Assembly: GCA_016291185.1 (NCBI GenBank)
Contig: JAEFAI010000050.1
Location: 1 to 10,137, forward strand
Origin: Bacteroidales bacterium
GTDB lineage: Bacteria; Bacteroidota; Bacteroidia; Bacteroidales; UBA932
Direction of reading: 5' to 3'
DNA length: 10,137 nucleotides
The stretch's first letter is position 1; each line of letters opens with the position of its first letter. Under the pieces are notes generated by a model. The model was not told the origin of the DNA and did no database searches. It saw only the letters and a list, made by a program, of their open reading frames with translations. The translations under genes were made by a program, and so were the position numbers. Of this stretch, positions 1 to 6,903 are shown piece after piece.

Positions 1-1
1 G

Positions 2-292
2 CTGCGCGAGGACCTGCGCTGGGCCGAACTCGGCAGCAAGGGCGCGGCGCGGCTCGCGGCTACGCTGACCGCCGACGCCTATCCCGTCGCCGGCCGCGCC
101 CGCTTCAAGGAAGAATTCGTCACCTGCGGCGGCGTAGCACTGTCGGGGGTGAACCTGAATACGCTGGAATCGAAGGTCTGCCCCGGGCTCTTCTTCGCCG
201 GGGAGGCACTGGACGTGGACGCCGTCACGGGCGGGTTCAATTTGCAGGCAGCCTGGTCCACCGCCGCGCTTGTGGCCGCTGCCATGGAATAA
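2..292 (+). CDS. BaiN/HI0933-family FAD-dependent oxidoreductase, C-terminal end (partial)
   Basis: The reading frame is open from the window edge to a TAA at 290-292, giving the last 96 residues of a protein whose start lies outside. The segment carries the C-terminal signature of the HI0933/YhiN/BaiN flavoprotein family: TCGGV at residues 41-45 of the fragment, then PGLFFAGE (61-68), a DVD, and TGGFNLQAAW (76-85). In the family this is where the chain returns to the FAD-binding domain and contacts the cofactor. Family members are usually about 400 residues, so roughly three quarters is missing. Many are annotated only as NAD(P)/FAD-dependent oxidoreductases or aminoacetone oxidases, and the substrate cannot be told here. 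It ends 51 bp before spt, with a promoter element in between, so it is probably a separate transcription unit. Confidence 0.85.
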   Translation: MREDLRWAELGSKGAARLAATLTADAYPVAGRARFKEEFVTCGGVALSGVNLNTLESKVCPGLFFAGEALDVDAVTGGFNLQAAWSTAALVAAAME

Positions 293-308
293 TTAACGAG
301 AAAATGTG

Positions 309-316
309 TATATTTG
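309..316 (+). promoter_or_regulatory. Bacteroidota-type -7 element upstream of spt
   Basis: TATATTTG matches the Bacteroidota -7 consensus TAnnTTTG exactly. It lies in a short AT-rich gap, 27 bp before the spt ATG, which would give a 5' leader of about 20 nt. No good TTG or TTTG -33 box is seen 19-21 bp upstream, where the sequence is the end of the preceding gene. The assignment therefore rests on the -7 box and its position. Confidence 0.5.
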
Positions 317-343
317 CATGTTGTACTAAAATAAACCGTACGA

Positions 344-1537
344 ATGAAAAAGATTTTGAACGAGCTCTGCAGCAAGGACACGCGTGCAGCTGAGGCACGG
401 GCCAACGGAATTTACCCTTATTATCGCCCGATTTCCTCCGGTCAGGATCCGCTCGTCACCATGGCTGACGGCAGCAAGGTCCTGATGTTTGGCTCCAACT
501 CCTATCTCGGACTTTCCGACGACCCCCGTCTCAAGGAGGCCGCCATCAAAGCAATAGAAAAATATGGCACCAGCTGCTCCGGCAGCCGCTTCCTCAACGG
601 CACCCTCGACATCCACGAGGAGCTGGAGGCGAAGCTGGCAAAGTTCGTGGGCAAGGAAGCGGCCGTGACCTACAGCACCGGCTTCCAGGTGAACCTGGGT
701 GTCGTGGGCTGCCTCGGTTTCCGCGGCGGATACATCTTCCTGGACGCCCTGGACCACGCCTGCATCATCGACGGTAGCCGCCTGAGCTTCAGCGAGGTGC
801 GCAAGTTCCGCCACAACGACATGGCCGACCTCGAGAAGAAGCTCTGGCTCACCCCGCGCAACGCCCCGAAGCTCATCGTGGTGGACGGCGTGTACTCGAT
901 GGAAGGCGACATCGCCCCGCTGCCCGAGATCGTGGCGCTGGCCAAGAAATACAAAGCTTCCGTGATGGTGGACGACGCCCACGGCCTCGGCGTGATCGGA
1001 GAGAACGGTTCCGGTACCGCCAGCCACTTCGGCCTGACCAATGAGACCGACCTCATCATGGGCACCTTCTCCAAGAGCTTTGGCTCGCTGGGCGGCTTCA
1101 TCGCCGGCGACAACGATGTCATCGACTATCTCAAGCATAACTCCCGTTCGCTGATCTTCAGCGCCTCCATGACCCCGGCCGCCGTGGCCGCCGCCAGCAA
1201 GGCCCTGGATATCATGATCGAAGAGCCGGAGCGCCGCGAGAACCTCTGGAAGGTCACGCGCTACGCGCAGGAGGCCTTCAAGAAGGCGGGCTTCGACACC
1301 GGCCACACGCAGAGCCCGATCATCCCGCTCTTCGTGCGCGACACCATCAAGGCCATGACCATCGTCCCGATGGCCTACAAGGCCGGCGTGTTCATCACCC
1401 CGGTGATCGCCCCGGCCGTGCCTGAGAACGATGTGCTGATCCGCTTCGCCCTGATGGCCACCCACACCACCGAGCAGGTGGACGAGGCCGTCGAGAAGCT
1501 CTCGAAGATCTTCCGCGAACTCGACATCATCAAATAG
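344..1537 (+). CDS. spt: Serine palmitoyltransferase (PLP-dependent, alpha-oxoamine synthase family)
   Basis: The predicted product (397 aa) would condense L-serine with a long-chain acyl-CoA or acyl-ACP to 3-ketosphinganine, the committed step of sphingolipid synthesis. It is a fold-type I PLP enzyme without signal peptide. The PLP-binding lysine is K244 in TFSKSFGSLGG. D210 and H213 (DDAHGLG) and the ring-stacking H138 (LDHACIIDG) are present, and the spacings 72, 3 and 31 residues equal those of the characterised Sphingomonas enzyme (H159, D231, H234, K265). Length is normal for the soluble bacterial form. The ATG at 344 follows an AT-rich leader and a -7 box; no Shine-Dalgarno is seen, as usual in this phylum. 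An SDR gene follows after 6 bp. Sister activities (KBL glycine C-acetyltransferase, AONS, ALAS) share the fold, but the YPYYRPI N-terminus, the downstream reductase and the phylum favour SPT. Confidence 0.87.
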   Translation: MKKILNELCSKDTRAAEARANGIYPYYRPISSGQDPLVTMADGSKVLMFGSNSYLGLSDDPRLKEAAIKAIEKYGTSCSGSRFLNGTLDIHEELEAKLAKFVGKEAAVTYSTGFQVNLGVVGCLGFRGGYIFLDALDHACIIDGSRLSFSEVRKFRHNDMADLEKKLWLTPRNAPKLIVVDGVYSMEGDIAPLPEIVALAKKYKASVMVDDAHGLGVIGENGSGTASHFGLTNETDLIMGTFSKSFGSLGGFIAGDNDVIDYLKHNSRSLIFSASMTPAAVAAASKALDIMIEEPERRENLWKVTRYAQEAFKKAGFDTGHTQSPIIPLFVRDTIKAMTIVPMAYKAGVFITPVIAPAVPENDVLIRFALMATHTTEQVDEAVEKLSKIFRELDIIK

Positions 1538-1543
1538 TATTTA

Positions 1544-2338
1544 ATGGTCATCCTCATCACCGGCATCACCTCCGGCTTCGGCAAGGCGATGGCCGCTCGC
1601 CTCAGCGCTGACGGCCACAAGGTTTACGGCACGCACCGCAAGGCGACGGACTTCCTGCCCGGCGTCACCTACATCCGGGCCGACGCCCAGAAAGCCGAGG
1701 AGTGTGAGGCGGCGGTGAAGCAGGTCGTTGACGCCGAAGGGCGCATCGATGTGTTCATCAACAACGCCGGCATGGGCATCGGCGGGCCGCTGGAGTTCTC
1801 CTCGCTGGAGGACGCACAGCGCCAGATGGACGTGAACTGGATGGGGATGGTCCGTTTCCTGCACTACGTACTGCCGGTGATGCGGCAGCAGGGTGGGGGA
1901 AAGATTCTCTGTTTCAGCTCGATCGGCGGCCTGATGGGCCTTCCGTTCCAAGGGCTCTATTCCGCGTCGAAATTCGCCATCGAGGGCTACTGCGAGGCGC
2001 TTCGCCTGGAGACGAAAGCCTTCGGCATTCAGGTAGTCGTGATCGAGCCCGGCGACTTCGCCACCTCCTTCACCGCGCAGCGCAAGAGCGTGGCCGATCC
2101 GAAGGCATACGAGATCTACAAGTCCTACGCGAAATCGCTCGCGAGCATCGAGAAGGACGAGACCACGGGCCTGAAGCCCGACTACCTGGCGGGGAAGATT
2201 GCGAAGATCGTCCGCAAGAAGAAGCCGCGCTACCACTACATCATCTCCACGCTGGAGCAGCGCCTCTCCGTGACGCTCAAGAAGCTCCTGCCGCCGAGCT
2301 GGTTTGCGGCCATTCTCGGTTCGTACTACAAGCTGTAG
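1544..2338 (+). CDS. Short-chain dehydrogenase/reductase, candidate 3-ketosphinganine reductase
   Basis: The product is a 264-aa classical SDR. Visible motifs are the nucleotide-binding TGITSGFG (6-13), NNAG (73-76), the structural N98, catalytic S126, Y139 and K143 (YSASK), and EPG (168-170). HRK at 31-33 follows the second strand of the Rossmann fold and fits NADPH preference. The C-terminus is basic (KKKPRY, 225-230) and ends in a hydrophobic stretch around PPSWFAAILG (250-259), suggestive of membrane association as expected for a lipid substrate. The gene starts 6 bp after the spt stop, so the two are almost certainly co-transcribed. The position makes NADPH-dependent reduction of 3-ketosphinganine to sphinganine the natural hypothesis. 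SDR membership is clear from sequence; the substrate is inferred only from the neighbour. Two palindromes follow the stop codon. Confidence 0.8.
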   Translation: MVILITGITSGFGKAMAARLSADGHKVYGTHRKATDFLPGVTYIRADAQKAEECEAAVKQVVDAEGRIDVFINNAGMGIGGPLEFSSLEDAQRQMDVNWMGMVRFLHYVLPVMRQQGGGKILCFSSIGGLMGLPFQGLYSASKFAIEGYCEALRLETKAFGIQVVVIEPGDFATSFTAQRKSVADPKAYEIYKSYAKSLASIEKDETTGLKPDYLAGKIAKIVRKKKPRYHYIISTLEQRLSVTLKKLLPPSWFAAILGSYYKL

Positions 2339-2369
2339 GAGATTCGCCGGTCAGCGCCGGCGAATGACG
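2339..2369 (+). repeat. REP-like palindromic element, copy 1 (intergenic)
   Basis: Perfect 9-bp inverted repeat: arm ATTCGCCGG at 2342-2350, loop TCAGCG at 2351-2356, arm CCGGCGAAT at 2357-2365. It is flanked by GAG on the left and GACG on the right. The same arms with the same flanks recur on the opposite strand at 9057-9086. It begins directly after the SDR stop codon. No T-run follows the hairpin, so it is not a classical intrinsic terminator. It could still slow transcription or protect the 3' end of the spt-SDR message. Confidence 0.8.
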
Positions 2370-2378
2370 GGTGCCACC

Positions 2379-2401
2379 ATTTCCGGGCCCAACCCGGAAA
2401 T
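2379..2401 (+). repeat. Second palindrome, inverted partner of the REP-like element
   Basis: Perfect 9-bp inverted repeat: arm ATTTCCGGG at 2379-2387, loop CCCAA, arm CCCGGAAAT at 2393-2401. It starts 9 bp after the first element and ends 15 bp before the glucanotransferase ATG. Read on the minus strand it has the same layout as the first element (GATT, CCGG loop CCGG, AATG, then a G-rich tail). The two therefore resemble a head-to-head REP pair. There is no downstream T-tract. A hairpin this close to the start codon could affect translation of the next gene. Confidence 0.7.
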
Positions 2402-2416
2402 CCCATCAAAAAGACT

Positions 2417-4279
2417 ATGACAGTTACCTTCAAAATAGAGTACCGGACGGCGTGGGGCGAGAGCCTCGCGCTGGTGCTTTTAGATAAGAAATACCCCATG
2501 GAGTGGGGCGAGGGCGCGATCTGGAGCGTCTCCGTCCCGGACTGTCCCGCCGCAGCTCTTAAGGACTACACCTATGTCGTGATGCGCGACGGCCTGATCG
2601 TCCGCACGGAGTGGAGCCACCACAGCGCCCGCGCGGCGCGAATGATCCAGGACCGCTGGATCGACTGCCCGGTCGCGGGCTGCCCCTTCCCGCGCGAGCA
2701 CCAGGCCACGATGTTCGACCGGCCCGGTTTCCGCGGAGCGGGCACGGCGATTCCGATTTTCTCCCTGCGCACTGCCGACGATTTCGGCATCGGCGAATTC
2801 CGCGACCTGCGGCCCCTGGTGAACTGGGCCGCCGCCACGGGGCAGTGCATCCTGCAGCTGCTGCCGGTCAACGACACCACCCGCAAGGGCGGCTGGGAGG
2901 ATTCCTACCCCTACAGCCCGGTCTCGAGCTTCGCGCTGCACCCGCTCTATATCCACCTGCAGGACCTCGGCATCAAGGCCGACGCCGCTTTTAAGCGCGG
3001 GCAGGCCGAGCTGAACGCCCTGCCGGAGATTGATTACCCGAAAGTTTTCAAAGCCAAGATGGCCTACATCCGCCAGGCCTTCGAGGCGCGCGGTGCCAAG
3101 GATTGCGCCTCCGCCGCCTATAAGAAATTCGTAAAAGAGAACGCCGCCTGGCTGCCGGAATACGCGGAATTCTGTGCCCGGCGCGACAAGCGCGAGCCGG
3201 AATACTACTGCTGGATGCAGTACCACCTGGACAAGCAGTTCTGCGAAGAAGTGGACTACGCGCGCGCCAAAGGCGTCTCGCTGAAGGGCGACCTGCCCAT
3301 CGGCGTGAGCGCCGACAGCGCCGAGGCCTACTGGCATCCGGAACTCTTCAACCTCGACTCTTCGACCGGCGCTCCGCCCGACTACTTCAGCACGGACGGG
3401 CAGAACTGGGGCTTCCCGACCTATAACTGGGAGGAGATGGCAAAGGACGACTACGCCTGGTGGAAGGCGCGTCTGCGCAAGATGAGCCGCTTCTTCGACG
3501 CGTTCCGCATCGACCATATCCTCGGGTTCTTCCGCATCTGGGAGATCCCCAAGGAATTCAGTTCCGGGCAGATGGGCCATTTCAACCCGGCGCTGCCTTA
3601 TTCTCCGGAGGAGCTCTACGCGCTGCACCTTCCTCTGGAGGGCCTCTTCCATCCCGATCCGCGGCATCCGGGCATGTACCAGCCGCTGATCGCGCCCGCC
3701 TCCGCGAGCCTGCCGCAGTGGCAGCAGGAACGCTTCGGCGCGCTCTACAACGACTTCTTCTACCACCGCCACGACGAGTTCTGGCGCCGCAACGCGGAGC
3801 GCAAGCTCCCCGAGCTGCTGGGCGCCACGGGCATGCTCGCCTGCGGCGAGGATCTCGGCATGGTGCCGGACTGCGTCCCGGGCGTGATGGACCACGAGAA
3901 AATTCTCTCGCTGAAGATGCGCGGCATGGAGCATGAGGGCGAATGGAAATACCTGTCCGTCTGCGCCACCTCCAGCCACGACTGCGACACGCTGCGCATG
4001 CAGTGCGAGCACGATCCGGAGCCCTGGGAAGTGAAGCGCATGCTGGGCGAGTTCCTGAATTCGCCGTCGATGCTCGCCATCTTCCCGCTGCAGGACTGGC
4101 TGGCCCTGGACAAAGGGGTGCGCCGCGCAGACCGGATGGCCGAGCGCATCAACCAGCCCGCCGATCCGCACCACCACTGGCGCTTCCGCCTGCACTTCGA
4201 CGTCCGGGAGCTGCTGCACGAGAGCGAGTTGAACGTCGCCGTGGAGGGCCTCATCAAGGACGGTAACCGCCACAGTTAG
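2417..4279 (+). CDS. malQ: 4-alpha-glucanotransferase, GH77, compact DPE2-type
   Basis: The product (620 aa) is a cytoplasmic disproportionating enzyme that would transfer alpha-1,4-glucan segments between maltodextrins or glycogen. Residues about 1-66 resemble a shortened CBM20 starch-binding repeat (PMEWGEGAIW at 27-36, YTYVVMRDG at 51-59). The GH77 barrel follows from FRGAGTAIPIFSLR (105-118). Key motifs are LPVNDTT (149-155), DSYPYSPVSSFALHP (162-176), GDLPIGVS (291-298) and GQNWGFPTYNWE (328-339). The catalytic set is nucleophile D366 (FRIDH), acid/base E478 (GEDLG) and stabiliser D522 (SSHD). GEDLGMVPDCV is typical of the DPE2 branch. That branch usually carries two CBM20 repeats and a large catalytic insertion and is near 850-950 residues. 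Here the second repeat and most of the insertion are absent although the frame is unbroken. No TAnnTTTG box lies in the preceding gap, so it may be read from the spt promoter. Confidence 0.88.
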   Translation: MTVTFKIEYRTAWGESLALVLLDKKYPMEWGEGAIWSVSVPDCPAAALKDYTYVVMRDGLIVRTEWSHHSARAARMIQDRWIDCPVAGCPFPREHQATMFDRPGFRGAGTAIPIFSLRTADDFGIGEFRDLRPLVNWAAATGQCILQLLPVNDTTRKGGWEDSYPYSPVSSFALHPLYIHLQDLGIKADAAFKRGQAELNALPEIDYPKVFKAKMAYIRQAFEARGAKDCASAAYKKFVKENAAWLPEYAEFCARRDKREPEYYCWMQYHLDKQFCEEVDYARAKGVSLKGDLPIGVSADSAEAYWHPELFNLDSSTGAPPDYFSTDGQNWGFPTYNWEEMAKDDYAWWKARLRKMSRFFDAFRIDHILGFFRIWEIPKEFSSGQMGHFNPALPYSPEELYALHLPLEGLFHPDPRHPGMYQPLIAPASASLPQWQQERFGALYNDFFYHRHDEFWRRNAERKLPELLGATGMLACGEDLGMVPDCVPGVMDHEKILSLKMRGMEHEGEWKYLSVCATSSHDCDTLRMQCEHDPEPWEVKRMLGEFLNSPSMLAIFPLQDWLALDKGVRRADRMAERINQPADPHHHWRFRLHFDVRELLHESELNVAVEGLIKDGNRHS

Positions 4280-4287
4280 CGCTCCGA

Positions 4288-4307
4288 TATCCCCATTTAT
4301 GAGGATA
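4288..4307. other. Imperfect palindrome after the glucanotransferase gene
   Basis: TATCCCCATT and its mirror TATGAGGATA form a 20-bp imperfect palindrome in which 8 of 10 base pairs match. It lies 8 bp after the malQ stop codon and 23 bp before the -33 box of the next unit. It could be a weak transcription stop or a protein-binding site. A clear T-tract is missing, so neither role can be assigned. Confidence 0.3.
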
Positions 4308-4330
4308 CACACTTTCACCAAATAATGGGA

Positions 4331-4361
4331 TTGACCAACCTGCCAGGCAGCGGTAACTTTG
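4331..4361 (+). promoter_or_regulatory. Bacteroidota-type promoter of the imelysin/dihaem unit
   Basis: TTG at 4331-4333 and TAACTTTG at 4354-4361 are separated by 20 bp, which fits the Bacteroidota consensus TTTG/TTG-N19-21-TAnnTTTG. The expected start of transcription is near 4367-4372, leaving a leader of about 15-20 nt before the ATG at 4386. It is the best-formed promoter in the window and the only one found for the four genes that follow. Confidence 0.75.
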
Positions 4362-4368
4362 CACTGCC
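4340..4368. promoter_or_regulatory. Possible operator: repeated CTGCC/GGCAG half-sites over the promoter
   Basis: An 11-bp perfect palindrome, CTGCC-A-GGCAG, lies at 4340-4350 between the -33 and -7 boxes. A third half-site, CTGCC at 4364-4368, falls just past the -7 box, so GGCAG and CTGCC flank TAACTTTG symmetrically. Such a layout suits a dimeric repressor blocking RNA polymerase. No regulator is encoded nearby. The motif does not resemble the AT-rich Fur box, so its identity is unknown. Chance occurrence in GC-rich DNA is possible. Confidence 0.4.
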
Positions 4369-4385
4369 TTTCGGCTAGTTTGGTT

Positions 4386-5660
4386 ATGAAAAGTAGTGTA
4401 CTGGTTGTTTTGGGAGCCTTGCTCGCGGGGACGTCGCTGTCCGCCCAGGTGGCTCCGGAGCGGGGCGGCCGCCTGACCGTCGGGGGCTACGGCGAAGTAG
4501 CCCTGACCCGCAATTTCTACAGCGACAACGTCTATCGCTATTCGCATCCCACTGATTATAAGAATGATCCCTCGCACGGCCGCTTCGACATTCCGCACGC
4601 CGTGATCTACCTCGGCTACGACTTCGGCAAGGGCTGGACCCTGCAGACCGAAATCGAATTCGAGCACACCGGCACCGGCTCCGCCGTGGAGAAAGAGTAC
4701 ACCGAGGCCGGCGAATGGGAGACGGAAATCGAGAAAGGCGGCGAGGTGGAGCTGGAGCAGTTCTGGCTCCAGAAGAGTTTCGCGCCGCAGTTCAACGTCC
4801 GCATCGGCCACATCGTGGTGCCGGTGGGCGGTCTGAACAACGCGCACGAGCCGCTCAATTTCTTTACTGTATATCGCCCGGAGGGCGAATTCACCATCCT
4901 CCCCTCGACCTGGCACGACACCGGCATCAGCCTGTGGGGCCGCGCCGGCGACTGGCGCTACGAAGCGCTCGTCGTCGCCGGTCTGGACGCCTTCATGTAC
5001 GACCGCGACAACTTCGTGAAGCACGGCGCGGGCTCGCCCTACGAGTTCAAGGTGGCCAACCGCCTGGGCTTCGCCGCCCGCATCGACAATTTCTCTGTGC
5101 AGAACCTGCGCGTCAGCCTGAGCGGCTACTACGGCCAGGGGATGCATAATTCCTACCCGAACGACATGTGGAACACCCGCTACGCAAGCGTCAAAGGCCA
5201 CACGCTGATCGGTGCGTTCGACTTTGCCTACACGGGCAAGTTCCTGACCGTGCGCGGCAACGCCGACTGGGGCTTCGTCAGCGATGCGGCCACCATCAGC
5301 ACCGTCAAGCGCAACCTCAGCTCCAACAACGCCCCTTACCGCAAGACGCCGGTGGGCCAGAATGCCTTTGCGGCGGGCCTGGAGGCAGGTTATGACATCC
5401 TACACCTCTGCCGCGCCGACGCGGAGCAGAAGCTTTACCTGTTCGGCCGCTACGAGTATTATGACTCCTACATCCCGGCCGCCGACCAGCCGGATTACCC
5501 CTACACCAACCGGCACCGCATCGCGGTCGGCTTCAACTGGCTGCCCATCCCGCAGATTGCCGTGAAGGCGGAATACGCACACCGTTTCCTGCCGGCCCAG
5601 TACAACAACGAGCCGTCGGTTTCGGTCGGCATCGCCTACATGGGATTCTTCACCCGATAA
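4386..5660 (+). CDS. Outer-membrane beta-barrel (porin-like) protein
   Basis: The ATG at 4386 starts a 424-aa protein with a Sec signal peptide: MK, a hydrophobic core VLVVLGALLAG, then SLSA before Q, with cleavage likely near residue 20. A TTG start upstream in the same frame would lie inside the -7 box and is unlikely. The mature chain has many short amphipathic strands with alternating aromatic and polar residues (for example VGGYGEVALTRNFY, LYLFGRYEYYDSY, KAEYAHRF) and ends in GIAYMGFFTR, with aromatics near the C-terminus as in barrel proteins. An acidic stretch (about residues 99-125, many E) could be a surface or pore loop. There is no TonB box, plug or SusC feature. It is probably a diffusion or selective porin; the substrate is not visible. 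It leads the unit, 17 bp before imelysin, so iron, haem or another metal ligand is a reasonable guess. Confidence 0.75.
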   Translation: MKSSVLVVLGALLAGTSLSAQVAPERGGRLTVGGYGEVALTRNFYSDNVYRYSHPTDYKNDPSHGRFDIPHAVIYLGYDFGKGWTLQTEIEFEHTGTGSAVEKEYTEAGEWETEIEKGGEVELEQFWLQKSFAPQFNVRIGHIVVPVGGLNNAHEPLNFFTVYRPEGEFTILPSTWHDTGISLWGRAGDWRYEALVVAGLDAFMYDRDNFVKHGAGSPYEFKVANRLGFAARIDNFSVQNLRVSLSGYYGQGMHNSYPNDMWNTRYASVKGHTLIGAFDFAYTGKFLTVRGNADWGFVSDAATISTVKRNLSSNNAPYRKTPVGQNAFAAGLEAGYDILHLCRADAEQKLYLFGRYEYYDSYIPAADQPDYPYTNRHRIAVGFNWLPIPQIAVKAEYAHRFLPAQYNNEPSVSVGIAYMGFFTR

Positions 5661-5677
5661 TCATTAAAATTTTGCAT

Positions 5678-6886
5678 ATGAAAAAGTTCCTTCTTATCGC
5701 ACTCTGCCTCGCCGCCGTCGCTTGCGGCGAGAAGAACAACTCGCTCGGCGGGCTGACCGCCAACGAGCAGGAAATGAAGAAAATCGCGGAGCAATACGTT
5801 CCGAACGTGATCTACGCCACCTACGGTGACCTGGCCCGCGAGACCGGCGAGCTGTACGACCTGCTCTCCGCGGCCGCGGAAGGCGGGGTCGATAAACTCA
5901 CCCAGAACCAGATCGATGACATCTGCGCCAAGTTCCTCCAGGCCCGCCAGAGCTGGGAGGAATCCGAGGCCTTCCTGTTCGGCGCCGCTTCCGACTTCGG
6001 CATCGATCCGCACATCGACACCTGGCCGCTCGACGCGGACGGCCTCGCCACCGAGCTCGCCAATGCCGAGAAAGTGGCCGCCCTGGCGGGCGAAGACGGC
6101 ATCGGCTACGCCGCTGCCAAGCTGGGTCAGGAGCTACTCGGTTTCCACGGAATCGAATTCGTCCTCTTCCGCGACGGCAAAAACCGGACGGTGGCCCAGC
6201 TCAAGGCCAACGAAGACCACGAAGCCTTCGCCGGCAAAACCGTGACCGGCGCACAGGAGCTCGTCTATGCGGCAGCCGTGGCCGGCGACCTGCGCGACAA
6301 CTGCTACCGCCTGTGCGTGTCCTGGAACCCCGCCGCTCCGGCAGCCTACGCCGAGCGTTGCGAGGAGCTGGAGGTTCCCGTGTCCGTGACCGGTTCCGAC
6401 CTCACTTACGGCGAGAACCTGCTCGGCGCCGCCGCAGCGGGCAGCTCCTACGCCACCTGGCAGAGCGCCATGTCTTCCATCCTGATCGCCGGCTGCTCGA
6501 ACATCTGCGCCGAGGTGGCCGACGTGAAGATGGGCAACGCCCACTCCGGCGAGGACGTCAACTACATCGAGTCCCCGTACAGCAAGAAGTCCTTCCAGGA
6601 TTTCATCGACAACATTCTCAGTATCCAATACAGCCTCTACGGCGCCGCCGGCGCCACGTCCGCCCAGCCGCACTCGCTGATGAGCTTCTTCCGCGAGGCG
6701 GGCTACAACGGCGCCGGCGCCATCCAGAGCGCGCTCGAGGCCTCGGTCGCCGCGCTGAAGGCGTGCCAGCAGAAGGGCGCCTTCGTGGACATCTACACCG
6801 ACGCCTCCGTGCAGACGGCGATGGACGCGATCAGCGGTCTTGACGAAGAACTGAATAAAGCCGCAGACTGGATCCTGCGCCAGTAA
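5678..6886 (+). CDS. Imelysin-family (M75/IrpA-like) lipoprotein
   Basis: The 402-aa product begins with a lipoprotein signal (MKKFLLIALCLAAVAC, lipidated cysteine C16), so it should be anchored in the envelope facing the periplasm or cell surface. The ATG at 5678 is preferred over an in-frame TTG 6 bp upstream. Family marks are WEESEAFLFG (93-102), IDPHIDTWPLD (109-119) and the hallmark GxHxxE as GFHGIE (155-160). Imelysins have an alpha-helical fold of two related bundles. Members are iron-regulated, and the GxHxxE motif is thought to bind a metal; peptidase activity is doubtful in most. The second half continues with helices and a conserved-looking IESPYSKKSFQDFIDNILSIQ region. It lies 17 bp after the porin and 17 bp before the dihaem protein. 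Iron or haem handling is the best-supported role, based on family knowledge and neighbours. Confidence 0.88.
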   Translation: MKKFLLIALCLAAVACGEKNNSLGGLTANEQEMKKIAEQYVPNVIYATYGDLARETGELYDLLSAAAEGGVDKLTQNQIDDICAKFLQARQSWEESEAFLFGAASDFGIDPHIDTWPLDADGLATELANAEKVAALAGEDGIGYAAAKLGQELLGFHGIEFVLFRDGKNRTVAQLKANEDHEAFAGKTVTGAQELVYAAAVAGDLRDNCYRLCVSWNPAAPAAYAERCEELEVPVSVTGSDLTYGENLLGAAAAGSSYATWQSAMSSILIAGCSNICAEVADVKMGNAHSGEDVNYIESPYSKKSFQDFIDNILSIQYSLYGAAGATSAQPHSLMSFFREAGYNGAGAIQSALEASVAALKACQQKGAFVDIYTDASVQTAMDAISGLDEELNKAADWILRQ

Positions 6887-6903
6887 TATTACGTATTCCA
6901 TCT

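Noticed and set aside
2342..2401. The two hairpins as intrinsic terminators.
   Set aside because: Neither stem is followed by a T-run on the + strand, and the second ends 15 bp before a start codon. The repeat explanation is better supported, although partial termination is not excluded.
2480..4321. A 613-codon open frame on the minus strand opposite the glucanotransferase gene, and other long minus-strand frames (for example 326-1465 and 4254-5201).
   Set aside because: They lie antisense to genes with clear family motifs. Their products are low-complexity, rich in A, V, G, H, R and E, and show no motif. GC-rich DNA with few stop codons readily gives such shadows.
4359..4385. Upstream in-frame TTG start for the porin-like protein.
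   Set aside because: The TTG is part of the -7 box TAACTTTG and would lie upstream of the expected transcription start. The ATG at 4386 gives a proper signal peptide.
4707..4717. GCCGGCGAATG inside the porin gene, identical to one arm and flank of the REP-like element.
   Set aside because: The matching left arm is absent, so there is no palindrome. An 11-bp match made of common GC-rich codons is compatible with chance.
5672..5677. TTG start two codons upstream of the imelysin ATG.
   Set aside because: ATG at 5678 begins a standard MKKFLL lipoprotein signal; the longer form adds only two residues and a rare start codon.
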